A DNA stretch of 64,000 bases from Panulirus ornatus (GCF_036320965.1 NC_092238.1:22461001-22525000); one strand, 5' to 3'; positions 14,501-27,700 are shown, counted from the first letter of the stretch. Notes: generated by a model from the letters alone, not told the origin. Made by a program: numbers and translations.

Positions 14501-17280
14501 TTTAGTACATCGCTGTATATCAAAGTAACTAACGTATACCATTGTATACCACAGTAACTGTACATTAAACTATTGTATACCACAATAGCTACAAAGTACA
14601 TCGTTGTATACCACAGTAACTGTACATTAAACTGTTGTATACCGCAGTAACTATATAGTACACTGTTGTTTACCACAGTAACTATTGTATACCAGAGTAA
14701 CTGTATAGTACACCGTTGTATACCACAATAACTGTACAGTAATCTTGTATACTGTAGTAACTGTGAATTACACTGTTGTATATTACAGTAACTATAGTAC
14801 ATCTTTGTATATCAAAGTAACTAACGTATACCATTGTATACTACAGTAACTGTACATCAATTATTGTATACCACAATAGCTGCAAAGTACACCGTTGTAT
14901 ACCACAGTAACTGTACATTAAACTGTTGTATATCGCAGTAACTATCTTATACTGTTGTATACCACAGCAACTATACAATTAAATGTTTTATACCACAGTA
15001 ACTTTATAGCACACCGTTGTATGCCACAGTAACTGTACATTAAACTTGTATACAACAGTAACTATAGTGCACCGTTGTATACCACAGTAACTGTATTATA
15101 CCGTTGTATCATACAGTAACTGTACAATAAACTATTGTATACCACATCGTTATATACCACAGTAACTGTGTAGTACACCATTGTAAATCACAGTAACTGT
15201 ATAGTACACCGCCGTATGCCATAATAACTGTAGTAAACTACTGTGTACCATAGTAATTGTACATTACACCTTTGTATAACACAGTAACTATATAGTTCAT
15301 TGTTCTGTACCTCACTAACTGTATAGTGCATTGTTGTTTACCACAGTAACTGTATTGTACATCATTGTATACCGCAGTAACTGTATATTCCACCGTTGTA
15401 TACCACTGTAACTATATAGTGCACCGTTGTGCACCACAGTAGCTACATATTACACCTTCGTATACTTCAATAACTGTAAAGTGTTGTATACCACAGTAAC
15501 TTTAAAGTACACCGTCGTATACCACAGGAACTGTACAATAAACTGTTGTATACCACAGTAAGTGTATAGTACACCTTTGTTTACCACAGTAACTGTATAG
15601 TACACCGTTGAATACGACAGTGTCTGTAGAGTAAACTGTTTAACACAAAACTGTATAGAACACCGTTGTATATCACAGTAACCGTACATTAAAGTGTTGT
15701 ATACCACAGTAACTGTACAATACACTTGTATACCACAGTAACTGTATAATTAACTGTTTTATACCACAGTAACTCTATGTAACACCATTTTATACTACAG
15801 TAACTGTACAATAAGCTTGTATACCATAGTATTTGTATAATACATCGTTGTATACCACAGTAACTGTTCAATAAACTGTTGTATACCACAGAAACTGTAG
15901 TACACCGTTGTATACCACAGTAACTAGTAAACAACTGTATACCACAATAATTGTTTAGTACTCCGTTGAAGAAACAGTGAATTATAGCTCACCTTTATAT
16001 ACTACAGTAACTGTATAGTGCAATGCTGTATACCACAGTAACTGTATTACACCATTGCATGCCACAGTAACTTATATTACACTTTTGTATACTTCAATAA
16101 CTGTAAGCTGTTGTATACCACTGTAGCTGTATAGTATGCCGTTGTATACCTCATTAACTGTACAGTAAACTGCTGTATACCGCAATAAGTGTCTAGTACA
16201 CTTATATACCACAGTAACTATATAGCACACCCTTGTATACTGCAGAAACTAAAGTACACCATTGTATACCAAATTAATTGTAGTAAATCGTTGTATACCA
16301 CAGTAACTGTATAGTGCACCGTTGTATACTACAATAACTTTATAGTACACTGTTGTTTACCACAGTAACTGTACAGTAAACTTTTGTATACCACAGTAAC
16401 TGTATTGTACATTGTATATCATAGTAACTGTACAGTAAATTGTTGTATACCACAGTAACTGTGTAGTACACTGTTGTATACCACAGTAACTACAATAAAA
16501 TGTTGTATACCACGATAACTATATTATACCGTTGTATACCAAAGTAACTGTGTAGTACACCATTGTATACCACAGTAACTGTATAGTACACCGTTATATA
16601 AGAATAACTGTAAAGTTCACCATTCTGTACCACAGTAACTTTAAACTGTTGTATACCTCAGTAACTGTACAGTAAAGTGTTTACCATATTAACTAAAGTA
16701 CACCATTGTATACCATTTTAACTGTAAAGTACACCATTGTATACCACTGTACCTGTTTAGTACACAGATGAATAACACAATAATTGCATATCAAACGTTT
16801 TATATCATGGTAACTGTATAGTATGCCGTTGTATACCACAGTATTGGTATGGTATACCATTGTATACCACAGTAAATGTCCAGTAAATTGTTTTATTCCA
16901 CAGTTACTGTATATTACACCGTTGTATAACACCATAGCTGCATATTAAACTATTTTATAGCATAGTAACTATATAGTACATCGTTGGATACTGCAGTAGC
17001 TAAACAGTAAACTGAGTTATACAACAATAACTGTATAGTGCACCGTTGTATACCGCAGTAACTAAACTGTAAACTGTTTTATACAAAAATTACTGTATAG
17101 TACACTATTGTATATCACAGTAACTGTACAGTAGAATGTCGTACTCTACAATAGGCTGTTGTACACTATAGCAGCTGTACAGTAGACAGGCGGTGCACTA
17201 CACTAGCTGTATGGTACACTTGTACAGGACAGTAGCTCAACAATAGACTGTTGTACACTACAGTAGATGTACAGCCTCAT
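11590..17280. repeat. 31-bp AT-rich minisatellite array
   Basis: About 180 copies of a 31-bp unit with core ttgtataccacagtaactgt, with frequent 2-4 bp deletions. The left part favours 'actgttgtatactacagtaac', and the middle and right favour 'accgttgtataccacagtaac', a gradual drift along the array. A 120-bp four-monomer higher-order unit is repeated at 14041, 14161, 14281 and 14401. Short tyrosine-rich frames on the minus strand are artefacts. Confidence 0.95.
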
Positions 17281-17289
17281 CGTGTGATA

Positions 17290-20200
17290 CAGTCTAGAAC
17301 AATAAGGATGGTTGTTGTATTATGAACAGTATGGATGGTCGTTGTATTAAGAATGATAGGGATGGGTGTTGTATTATGAAAATCAAGGGTGGTTCTTGAA
17401 TTAAGAACAATAAGAATGGTTGTTGTATTAGGAACAATAGGGATTGTTGTTGTATTAAGAACAATAGGGATGGGTGTTGTATTAAGAACAATAGGGATGG
17501 TTGTTGTATTAAGAACAATAGGGATGTGTGTTGTATTAAGAACAATAGGGATGGTTGTTGTATTAGGAACAATAGGGATGGTTGTTGTATTAAGAACAAT
17601 AGGGATGGTTGTTGTATTAAGAACAATAGGGATGGGTGTTGTATTAAGAACAATAGGGATGGTTGTTGTATTAAGAACAATAGGGATGGGTGTTGTATTA
17701 AGAACAATAGGGATGGTTGTTGTATTAAGAACAATAGGGATGGTTGTTGTATTAAGAGCAATAGGGATGGTTGTTGTATTAAGAACAATAGGGATGGTTG
17801 TTGTATTAAGAACAATAGGGATGGGTGTTGTATTAAGAACAATAGGGATGGTTGTTGTATTAAGAACAATAGGGATGGTTGTTGTATTAAGAACAATAGG
17901 GATGGGTGTTGTATTAAGAACAATAGGGATGGTTGTTGTATTAAGAGCAATAGGGATGTTAGTTGTATAAGAACCAATAGGGATGGTTGTTGTATTAAGA
18001 ACAATAGGGATGGTTGCTGTATTAAGAGCAATAGGGATGGTTGTTGTATTAAGAACAATAGGGATGGTTGTTGTATTAAGAACAATAGGGATGGTTGTTG
18101 TATTAAGAACAATAGGGATGGTTGTTGTATTAAGAACAATAGGGATGGTTGTTGTATTAAGATCAATAGGGATGGTTGTATTAAGAACAATAGGGATGGT
18201 TGTTGTACTTAAGAACAATAGGGATGGTTAGTTGTATTAATAACAATAGGGATGGTTGTTGTATTACGAACAATAGGGTATGAGTTTTGTTGTATTAAGA
18301 ACCAATAGGGATGGTTGTTGTATTAAGAAAACAATAGGATGGTTGTTGTATTAAGAACATAGGGATGGTTGCTGTATTCAAGAAGCAATAGGGATGGTTG
18401 TTGTATTAAGAACAATAGGGATGGTTGTTGTATTAAGAACAATAGGGATGGTTGTTGTATTAAGAACAATAGGATGGTTGATTGTATTAAGAACAATAGG
18501 GATGGTTGTTTTCTTAAGATCAATAGGATGGTTGTATTAAGAACAATATTAAGAACAATAGGGATGGTTGTTGTATTAAGAACAATAGGGATGGTTGTTG
18601 TATTAAGAACAATAGGGATGGTTGTTGTATTAAGAACAATAGGGATGGTTGTTGTATTAAGAACAATAGGGATGGTTGTTGTATTAAGAACAATAGGGAT
18701 GGTTGTTGTATTAAGAACAATAGGATGGTTGTATTAAGACAATAGGGATGGTTGTTGTATTAAGAACAATAGGGATGGTTGTTGTATTAAGAACAATAGG
18801 GATGGTTGTTGTATTAAGAACAATAGGGATGGTTGTTGTATTAAGAACAATAGGGATGGTTGTTGTATTAAGAACAATAGGGATGGTTGTTGTATTAAGA
18901 ACAATAGGGATGGTTGTTGTATTAAGAACAATAGGGATGGTTGTTGTATTAAGAACAATAGGGATGGTTGTTGTATTAAGAACAATAGGGATGGTTGTTG
19001 TATTAAGAACAATAGGGATGGTTGTTGTATTAAGAACAATAGGGATGGTTGTTGTATTAAGAACAATAGGGATGGTTGTTGTATTAAGAACAATAGGGAT
19101 GGTTGTTGTATTAAGAACAATAGGGATGGTTGTTGTATTAAGAACAATATGGTTGTTGTATTAAGAACAATAGGGATGGTTGTTGTATTAAGAACAATAG
19201 GGATGGTTGTTGTATTAAGAACAATAGGGATGGTTGTTGTATTAAGAACAATAGGGATGGTTGTTGTATTAAGAACAATAGGGATGGTTGTTGTATTAAG
19301 AACAATAGGGATGGTTGTTGTATTAAGAACAATAGGGATGGTTGTTGTATTAAGAACAATAGAGATGGTTGTTGATAAGAAACAATAGGGATGGTTGTTG
19401 TATTAAGAACAATAGGGATGGTTGTTGTATTAAGAACAATAGGGATGGTTGTTGTATTAAGAACAATAGGGATGGTTACCACGATTGTATAAGAACAATA
19501 GGGATGGTTGTTGTATTAAGAACAATAGGGATGGTTGTTGTATTAAGAACAATAGGGATGGTTGTTGTATTAAGAACAATAGGGATGGTTGTTGTATTAA
19601 GAACAATAGGGATGGTTGTTGTATTAAGAACAATAGGGATGGTTGTTGTATTAAGAACAATAGGGATGGTTGTTGTATTAAGAACAATAGGGATGGTTGT
19701 TGTATTAAGAACAATAGGATGGTTGTTGTATTAAGAACAATAGGGATGGTTGTTGTATTAAGAACAATAGGGATGGTTGTTGTATTAAGAACAATAGGGA
19801 TGGTTGTTGTATTAAGAACAATAGGGATGGTTGTTGTATTAAGAACAATAGGGATGGTTGTATTAAGAACAATAGGGATGGGTTGTTGTATTAAGAACAA
19901 TAGGGATGGTTGTTGTATTAAGAACAATAGGGATGGTTGTTGTATTAAGAACAGGGAGGTTGAATAGGGATGGTTGTTGTATTAAGAACAATAGGGATGG
20001 TTGTTGTATTAAGAACAATAGGGATGGTTGTTGTATTAAGAACAATAGGGATGGGTGTTGTATAAGAACAATAGGGATGGTTGTTGTATTAAGAACAATA
20101 GGGATGGTTGTTGTATTAAGAACAATAGGGATGGTTGTTGTATTAAGAACAATAGGGATGGTGTTGTATTAAGAACAATAGGGATGGTGTTGTATTAAGA

Positions 20201-21395
20201 ACAATAGGGATGGTTGTTGTATTAAGAACAATAGGGGATGGTTGTTTTATAAGAACAATAGGGATGGTTGTTGTATTAAGAACAATAGGGATGGTTGTTG
20301 TATTAAGAACAATAGGGATGGTTGTTGTATTAAGAACAATAGGATGGTTGTTGTATTAAGAACAATAGGGATGGTTGTTGTATTAAGAACAATAGGGATG
20401 GTTGTTGTATTAAGAACAATAGGGATGGTTGTTGTATTAAGAACAATAGGGATGGTTGTTGTATTAAGAACAATAGGGATGGTTGTTGTATTAAGAACAA
20501 TAGGGATGGTTGTTGTATTAAAACAATAGGGATGGTTGTTGTATTAAGAACAATAGGGATGGTTGTTGTATTAAGAACAATAGGGATGGTTGTTGTATTA
20601 AGAACAATAGGGATGATTCTTGGATTAAGAGCAATAGGGATGGTTGTTGTATTAAGAACAATAGGGATGGTTGTTGTATTAAGAACAATAGGGATGGTTG
20701 TTGTATTAAAAACAATAGGGATGGTTGTTGTATTAAGAACAATAGGGATGGTTGTTGTGTTAAGAACAATAGCGATGGTTGTTGTATTAAGAACAATAGG
20801 GATGAGTGTTGTATTAAGAACAATAGGGATGGTTGTTGTATTAAGAACAATAGGGATGGTTGTTGTATTAAGAACAATAGGGATGGTTGTGTTAAGAACA
20901 ATAGCGATGGGTGTTGTATTAAGAACAATAGGGATGATTGTTGTATTAAGAACAATAGGGATGGTTGTTGTATTAAGAACAATAGGGATGGTTGTTGTAT
21001 TAAGAACAATAGGGATGGTTGTTGTATTAAGAACAATAGGGATGGTTGTTGTATTAAGAACAATAGGGATTGTTGTATTAAGAACAATAGGGATGGTTGT
21101 GTTAAGAACAATAGGGATGGTTGTTGTATTAAGAACAATAGGGATGGTTGTGTTAAGAACAATAGGGATGGTTGTATTAAGAACAATAGGGATGGTTGTT
21201 GTATTAAGAACAATAGGGATGGTTGTGTTAAGAACAATAGGGATGGTTGTTGTATTAAGAACAATAGGGATTGTTGTATTAAGAACAATAGGGATGGTTG
21301 TATTAAGAACAATAGGGATGGTTGTTGTATTAAGAACAATAGGGATGGTTGTATTAAGAACAATAGGGATGGGTGTTGTGTTAAGAACAATATTT
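17290..21395. repeat. 27-bp GT-rich minisatellite array
   Basis: About 150 copies of a 27-bp unit with core aacaatagggatggttgttg. The middle (18540-20530) is highly homogeneous; both ends carry variants such as 'gggtgttgtatt' and 24-bp copies lacking 'gtt'. 27 is a multiple of 3, which explains long VVVLRTIGM, NNRDGCCIK and FLIQQPSLL frames on both strands; these are not genes. Confidence 0.97.
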
Positions 21396-21433
21396 CTATA
21401 ATGCTTAATGATATTGCAGTCGTGTTGGTTGAT

Positions 21434-21436
<3 letters not shown>

Positions 21437-21504
<68 letters not shown>
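21437..21504. repeat. (TA)n microsatellite
   Basis: About 34 TA dinucleotides without interruption, directly before an inverted tRNA-like pair. Confidence 0.98.
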
Positions 21505-21506
<2 letters not shown>

Positions 21507-21522
21507 TACAAAGCTCCAACTG

Positions 21523-21579
21523 CCAGGATCGAACCTGGGACCCCTTGTGCAAGAGACTAGGCTAAGGGACTGTATAATA
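21523..21579 (-). repeat. tRNA-like SINE fragment, left arm of an inverted repeat
   Basis: Read on the minus strand it matches the tRNA-like sequence at 21684-21755, but about 15 bases between A box and anticodon region are missing. It has a B-box-like ggttcgatcc. It forms the left arm of an inverted repeat with a ~104-bp unique spacer. Confidence 0.75.
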
Positions 21580-21691
21580 GGAAACAACTATTCGAAATAC
21601 TAAGTACTCGAATACCCTTCGTCTCACTATGGTGAGCAACGGGGTCTATCGGTTGTTCCCGAACAGAACACATAGCCAGCTGATATTATAC

Positions 21692-21755
21692 AGTCCCTTA
21701 GCCTAGCGGTTAGCATGCCTGTCTCTTGCACAAGGGGTCCCAGGTTCGATCCTGG
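21692..21755 (+). repeat. tRNA-derived (pseudo-tRNA/SINE) sequence
   Basis: The sequence has a canonical pol III A box (tagcctagcgg, from 21699) and B box (ggttcgatcc, ~21743). The anticodon loop ctcttgc would give anticodon CUU. However, the anticodon stem has a mismatch, the T loop is 6 rather than 7 nt, and no acceptor-stem partner follows, so it is not a working tRNA. A tRNA-derived SINE head or tRNA pseudogene is more likely. The match to the inverted copy at 21523-21579 extends leftwards to 21684. Confidence 0.7.
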
Positions 21756-21769
21756 CTGTTAGCATACAC

Positions 21770-22312
21770 GTCCACACACGCAAGTATACATACCTATACA
21801 TCTCAGTGTGCACATATATGTACACACACAGACATATACATATAAACACATGTACACAATTCATACTGTCTGCCTTTATTTATTCCCAACGCCACCTCGC
21901 CACACATGGAATAACCACCCCCTCCCCCCCCCTCATGTGTGCGAGGTAGCGCTAGGAAAAGACAACAAAGGCCCCATTCGTTCACACTCAGTCTCTAGCT
22001 GTCATGTAATAATGCACCGAAACCACAGCTCCCTTTCCACATCCAGGCCCCACAGAATTTTCCATGGTTTACCCCAGACGCTTCGCATGCCCTGATTCAA
22101 TCCATTGACAGCACGTCGACCCCGGTTTACCACATCGTTCCAATTCACCCTATTCCTTGCACGCCTTTCACTCTCCTGCATGTTCAGGCCCCGATCACTC
22201 AAGATCTTTTTCACTCCATCTTTCCACCTCCAATTTGGTCTCCCACTTCTCCTCCTTCCCTCCACCTCTGACACATATATCCTCTTGGTCAATCTTTTCT
22301 GACTCATTCTCA
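21770..22312 (-). mobile_element. LINE 3' fragment with class B tail
   Basis: On the minus strand, 22105-22312 encodes the LINE C-terminus (RLTKRIYVSEVEG and GRPNWRWKDGVKKIL). The ORF stop seen in other copies has changed, so the frame runs on. The 3' flank includes a 'class B' tail with gcgaggtagcgc at 21941-21952 and a run of C at ~21920. Severely 5' truncated at ~22312, next to a TA/T-rich tract. Confidence 0.88.
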
Positions 22313-22319
22313 TATATAT

Positions 22320-24365
22320 AAATATATATATATTTTTTTTTTATACTTTGTCGCTGTCTCCCGCGTTTGCGAGGTAGCGCAAGGAAACAGACGAAAGAAA
22401 TGGCCCAACCCCCCCCCCCCCCATACACATCTATATACATACGTCCACACACGCAAATATACATACCTACACAACTTTCCATGGTTTACCCCAGACGCTT
22501 CACATGCCTTGATTCAATCCACTGACAGCACGTCAACCCCGGTATACCACATCGCTCCAATTCACTCTATTCCTTGCCCTCCTTTCACCCTCCTGCATGT
22601 TCAGGCCCCGATCACACAAAATCTTTTTCACTCCATCTTTCCACCTCCAATTTGGTCTCCCTCTTCTCCTCGTTCCCTCCACCTCCGACACATATATCCT
22701 CTTGGTCAATCTTTCCTCACTCATTCTCTCCATGTGCCCAAACCACTTCAAAACACCCTCTTCTGCTCTCTCAACTACGCTCTTTTTATTTCCTCACATC
22801 TCTCTTACCCTTACGTTACTTACTCGATCAAACCACCTCACACCACACATTGTCCTCAAACATCTCATTTCCAGCACATCCATCCTCCTGCGCACAACTC
22901 TATCCATAGCCCACGCCTCGCAACCATACAACATTGTTGGAACCACTATTCCTTCAAACATACCCATTTTTGCTTTCCGAGATAATGTTCTCGACTTCCA
23001 CACATTCTTCAAGGCCCCCAGAATTTTCACCCCCTCCCCCACCCTATGATCCACTTCCGCTTCCATGGTTCCATCCGCTGCCAGATCCACTCCCAGATAT
23101 CTAAAACACTTCACTTCCTCCAGTTTTTCTCCATTCAAACTCACCTCCCAATTGACTTGACCCTCAACCCTACTGTACCTAATAACCTTGCTCTTATTCA
23201 CATTTACTCTTAACTTTCTTCCTCCACACACTTTACCAAACTCAGTCATACTTCTGCAGTTTCTCACATGAATCAGCCACCAGCGCTGTATCATCAGCGA
23301 ACAACAACTGACTCACTTCCCAAGCTCTCTCATCCCCAACAGACTTCATACTTGCCCCTCTTTCCAAAACTCTTGCATTTACCTCCCTAACAACCCCATC
23401 CATAAACAAATTAAACAACCATGGAGACATCACACACCCCTGCCGCAAACCTACATTCACTGAGAACCAATCACTTTCCTCTCTTCCTACACGTACACAT
23501 GCCTTACATCCTCGATAAAAACTTTTCACTGCTTCTAACAACTTTCCTCCCACACCATATATTCTTAATACCTTCCACAGAGCATCTCTATCAACTCTAT
23601 CATATGCCTTCTCCAGATCCATAAATGCTACATACAAATCCATTTGCTTTTCTAAGTATTTCTCACATACATTCTTCAAAGCAAACACCTGATCCACACA
23701 TCCTCTACCTTTTCTGAAACCACACTGCTCTTCCCCAATCTGATGCTCTGTACATGCCTTCACCCTCTCAATCAATACCCTCCCATATAATTTACCAGGA
23801 ATACTCAACAAACTTATACCTCTGTAATTTTAGCACTCACTCTTATCCCCTTTGCCTTTGTACAATGGCACTATGCACGCATTCCGCCAATCCTCAGGCA
23901 CCTCACCATGAGTCATACATACATTAAATAACCTTACCAACCAGTCAACAATACAGTCACCCCCTTTTTTAATAAATTCCACTGCAATACCATCCAAACC
24001 TGCTGCCTTGCCGGCTTTCATCTTCCGCAAAGCTTTTACTACCTCTTCTCTGTTTACCAAATCATTTTCTCTAACCCTCTCACTTTGCACACCACCTTGA
24101 CCAAAACACCCTATATCTGCCACTCTATCATCAAACACATTCAACAAACCTTCAAAATACTCACTCCATCTCCTCACATCACCACTACTTGTTATCACCT
24201 CCCCATTTGCGCCCTTCACTGAAGTTCCCATTTGCTCCCTTGTCTTACGCACTTTATTTACCTCCTTCCAGAACATCTTTTTATTCTCCCTAAAATTTAA
24301 TGATACTTTCTCACCCCAACTCTCATTTGCCCTTTTTTTCACCTCTTGCACCTTTCTCTTGACCT

Positions 24366-24369
<4 letters not shown>
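22320..24369 (-). mobile_element. 5'-truncated EN-RT LINE copy (class A tail)
   Basis: The class A tail (22340-22480; core gcgaggtagcg at 22369-22379) is followed by an ORF body read right to left. It retains the whole RT: KMKAGKAAGLDGIAVEFIK (~24020), FRKGRGCVDQ, FMDLEKAYDRVDRDAL (~23600) and the catalytic LLFADDTALV (~23300). The endonuclease is absent. Inactivating changes visible by comparison with sister copies are a nonsense Ser codon near 23825, a 2-base frameshift near 23252 and a Cys-to-stop near 22794. The 5' break at 24369 merges into a (CT)n tract through a shared CTCT. Confidence 0.93.

Positions 24370-24429
<60 letters not shown>
24370..24429. repeat. (CT)n followed by (AT)n microsatellite
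   Basis: About 20 CT units (24370-24410), then about nine AT units (24411-24429). This lies at the LINE truncation point, 126 bp upstream of the Shaw start codon. Confidence 0.97.
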
Positions 24430-24554
24430 GCTGAGGATTCTATATTGCAGGAAGGGATGAGGTGGCGGGGGAGGAGTGATGCATCCACTACCTGACCGGA
24501 GGAACTTTGCCACATCAGACACACGACCTCTCTTGACCTGCCTCCCACACAGCC
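24430..24554 (+). promoter_or_regulatory. Candidate 5' leader or intron end of the Shaw-like gene
   Basis: Unique sequence directly before the start codon. An in-frame TGA at 24534-24536 means the coding start cannot lie upstream on a contiguous exon. The stretch 'cctgcctcccacacag' ending at 24552 also looks like a 3' splice acceptor, so exon 1 may begin at 24553 and be joined to an upstream leader exon outside the window. No reliable TATA box or initiator was identified. Confidence 0.5.
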
Positions 24555-24614
24555 ATGGACGCCGAGAACAGGGTCGTCCTCAATGTGGGTGGTATAAGAC
24601 ATGAAACATATAAG
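24555..24614 (+). CDS. Shaw: Shaw-like Kv channel, coding exon 1 (T1 domain start)
   Basis: This exon encodes 20 residues, MDAENRVVLNVGGIRHETYK, the opening of the T1 tetramerisation (BTB) domain of a voltage-gated K+ channel. VVLNVGGIRHETYK is nearly invariant in Shaw/Kv3 channels, which form fast-gating plasma-membrane tetramers in neurons and muscle; that role comes from the family. The start is chosen because the context is agccATGG and an in-frame stop lies at 24534. The exon ends in phase 0 with AAG before the donor GTAAGA. An upstream leader exon is possible because an acceptor-like tract ends at 24552. The downstream donor sequence ggtaagacaac recurs in the array that fills the following intron. 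Confidence 0.96.
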
Positions 24615-24759
24615 GTAAGACAACACTTGTGACCAAACATCATGTTCCTAGTGTGATCATGACCGGTTGGTCAGTAATGTGCCTAACATTGTTGTTTATA
24701 CTGTGATCACAACATCAGCTGTGGGGGTAGAAGTCATCACCAGGCTTGGACGGCCAGCC

Positions 24760-27700
24760 CGGGTCATTGTAAGATAGCCAATTTCAGGGTAAGACAATCA
24801 GGGATAGGGTAAGACAGCACTGGTCAGAGATATGACAGCCAGGGTCACGGTAAGACAACCAGGGTCACGGTAAGACAGCCAGGGTCACAGTAAGACAGCC
24901 AGGGTTAGAGTAAGACAGCCAAGATCAAAGTAAGACAGCAAGAGTCAGTGTATGACATCCAGGATCAGGGTAAGAGAGTCTTGGTCTGGGTAAGACAGCC
25001 AGGATCAGAGTATGACAGCCAGGGTCAGGGTAAGACATCCAGGATATGAGTAGGACAGCCAGGACCAGAATAAGACAGTCAATGTCAGAGTAAGACAGCC
25101 AGGGTCAGAGTAAGACAGCCAGGGTCAGAGTAAGACAACCAGGGTCAGGATAAGACAGCCAGGGTCAGAGTAAGACAGCCAGGGTCAGAGTAAGACAACC
25201 AGGGTTAGGATAAGACAGCCAGGTCAGGGTAAGACAACCAGGGTCAGGGTAAGACATCCAAGGTCAGAGTAAGACAGCCAGGGTCAGAGTAAGACAACCA
25301 GGGTCAGGATAAGACAGCCAGGGTCAGAGTAAGACAACCAGGGTCAGGGTAAGACATCCAAGGTCAGAGTAAGACAGCCAGGGTCAGGATAAGACTGCCA
25401 GGGTCAGAGTAAGACAGTCAGGGTCAGGATAAGACTGCCAGGGTCAGAGTAAGACAGCCAGGGTCAGGATAAGACTGCCAGGGAAAGACAACCAGGGACA
25501 GAGTAAGACAGCCAGGATCAGAGAAAAACATCTAAGGTCAGAGTAAGACAGACAGGGTAAGGGTAAGACATTCAGGATAAGACAGCCAGGGTCAGAGTAA
25601 GACAGCCAAGGTCAGGATAAGACAACCAGGGTCAGAGTAAGACAGCCAGGGTCAGGATAAGACAACAAGGGTCAGAGTAAGACAGCCAGGGTCAGAATAA
25701 GACTGCCAGGTTAAGACAGCCAGGGACAGAGTAAGACAGCCAGGGACAGAGTAAGACAGCCTGGATCAGAGTAAGACATCCAAGGTCAGAGTAAGACAGC
25801 CAATGTCAGGGTAAGACAGCCAAGGTCAGGGTAAGACAGCCAGGGTCAGAGTAAGACAGCCAGCGTCAGAGTAAGATATCCAAGGTCAGAGTAAGACAGC
25901 CAAGGTCAGGGTAAGACAGTCAGGGTCAGAGTAAAACAGCCAGGGTCAGAGTAAGACGGCCAGCGTCAGAGTAAGACATACAAGGTCAGAGTAAGACAGC
26001 CAAGGTCAGGGTAAGACAGTCAGGGTCAGAGTAAAACAGCCAGGGTCAGGATAAGACAGCCAGGGTCACGGTAAGACAACCAGGGGGGTCAAAGTAAGAC
26101 AGCCAGGGTCAGGATAAGACAGCCAGGGTCAGGGTAAGAAAGCCAGCGTCAGAGTAAGACATCCAGGGTCAGAGTAAGACAGCCAAAGTCAGGATAAGAG
26201 AGCCAGGGTCAGAGTAAGACAGCCAGGGTCAGAGTAAGACAGCCTGGATCGGAGTAAGACAGCCAGGGTTAGGTAAGACAGGCAGGGTCAGGGTAAGACA
26301 GCCAGGGTCAGGGTAAGACATCCAGGGTCAGAGTAAGACAGCCAGGGTCAGGATAAGACAGCCAGGGTCAGAATAAGACTGCCAGATTAAGACAGCCAGG
26401 GTCAGGGTAAGACAGCCAGGGTTAAGTAAGACAGCTAGGGTCAGGGTACGAAAGCCAGGGTCAGGATGATACAACCAGGGTCAGAGTAAGACAGCAAGGG
26501 TCAGGATAAGACAGCCAGGGTCAGGATAAGACAGCCAGGGTCAGAATAAGACTGCCAGATTAAGACAGCCAGGGTCAGAGTAAGACAGCCAAGGTCAGAA
26601 TAAGACTGCCAGATTAAGACAGCTAGGGTCAGAGTAAGACAGCCAAGGTCAGAGTGAGACATCCAAGGCCAGAGTAAGACAGCCAGGGTCAGGGTGATAC
26701 AACCAGGGTCAGAGTAAGACAGCAAGGGTCAGGATAAGACAGCCAGGGTCAGGGTAAGACAACCAGGGTCAGGGTAAGACAGCCAGGTTCAGGATGATAC
26801 AGCCAGGGTCAGAGTAAGACAGCCAGGGTCAGGATAAGACAGCCAGGGTCAGGATAAGACAGCCAGGGTCAGAATAAGACTGCCAGATTAAGACAGCCAG
26901 GGTCAGGATAAGACAGCCAAGGTCAGAGTGAGACATCCAAGGCCAGAGTAAGACAGCCAGGGTCAGGGTAAGACAGCCAGGGTTAAGTAAGACAGGTAGG
27001 GTCAGGGTACGAAAGCCAGGGTCAGGGTAAGAAAGCCAGTGTCAGGGTAATACAGCCAGAGTCAGGATAAGACATCCAGAGTCTCGGTAAGACAGCCAGG
27101 GTCAGGGTAAGACAGCCAGGGCTAGGTAAGACAGGTAGGGTCAGGGTACGAAAGCCAGGGTCAGGTGTAATACAGCCAGAGTCAGGATAAGACAGCCAGG
27201 TTCAGGATGATACAACCAGGGTCAGAGTAAGACAGCAAGGGTCAAGATAAGACAGCCAGGGTCAGAGTAAGACAACCAGGGTCAGGGTAAGACAGCCAGG
27301 GTCAGGGAAAGACAACCAGGGTCAGTAAGACAGCTAGGGTCAGGATAAGACAGCCTGGGTCAGAGTAAGACAGCCAGGATCAAGGTAAGACAGCCAGGGT
27401 CAGGGTATGACAACCAGGGTCAGAGTAAGACAGCCAGGGTCAGAGTAAGACAGTCAGGGTCAGGATAAGACAGCCAGGGTCAGAGTAAGACAGCCAGCGT
27501 CAGAATAAGACAGCCAGGGTCAGGTTAAGACATCTAGGAACAGATTAAGACAGCCTGGGTCAGAGTAAGAAAGACGGGGTCAGTGTAAGACAGCCAGGGT
27601 CAGGGTAAGACAGCCAGGGTTAGAGTAAGACAGTCAAGATCAAAGTAAGGGTCAGAGTAAGACAGCCAGGGTCAGGGTAAGAGAGTCATGGTCAGGGTAA

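Noticed and set aside
1..21400. Centromeric or telomeric satellite block
   Set aside because: Six different arrays with unrelated units and short unique gaps, adjacent to a gene; no telomere hexamer or single dominant satellite is seen.
17277..21552. Hydrophobic repeat frames (FLIQQPSLL, VLNTTTIPI) that look like membrane proteins
   Set aside because: 27-bp period artefact, open on both strands, broken wherever a unit has an indel.
21692..21755. Functional tRNA-Lys(CUU)
   Set aside because: A and B boxes are good, but the T loop is 6 nt, the anticodon stem has a mismatch and no acceptor stem pairs; treated as SINE or pseudo-tRNA.
24411..24429. TATA box for the Shaw gene
   Set aside because: It is a plain (AT)n microsatellite at a LINE break; nothing distinguishes it as a promoter element.
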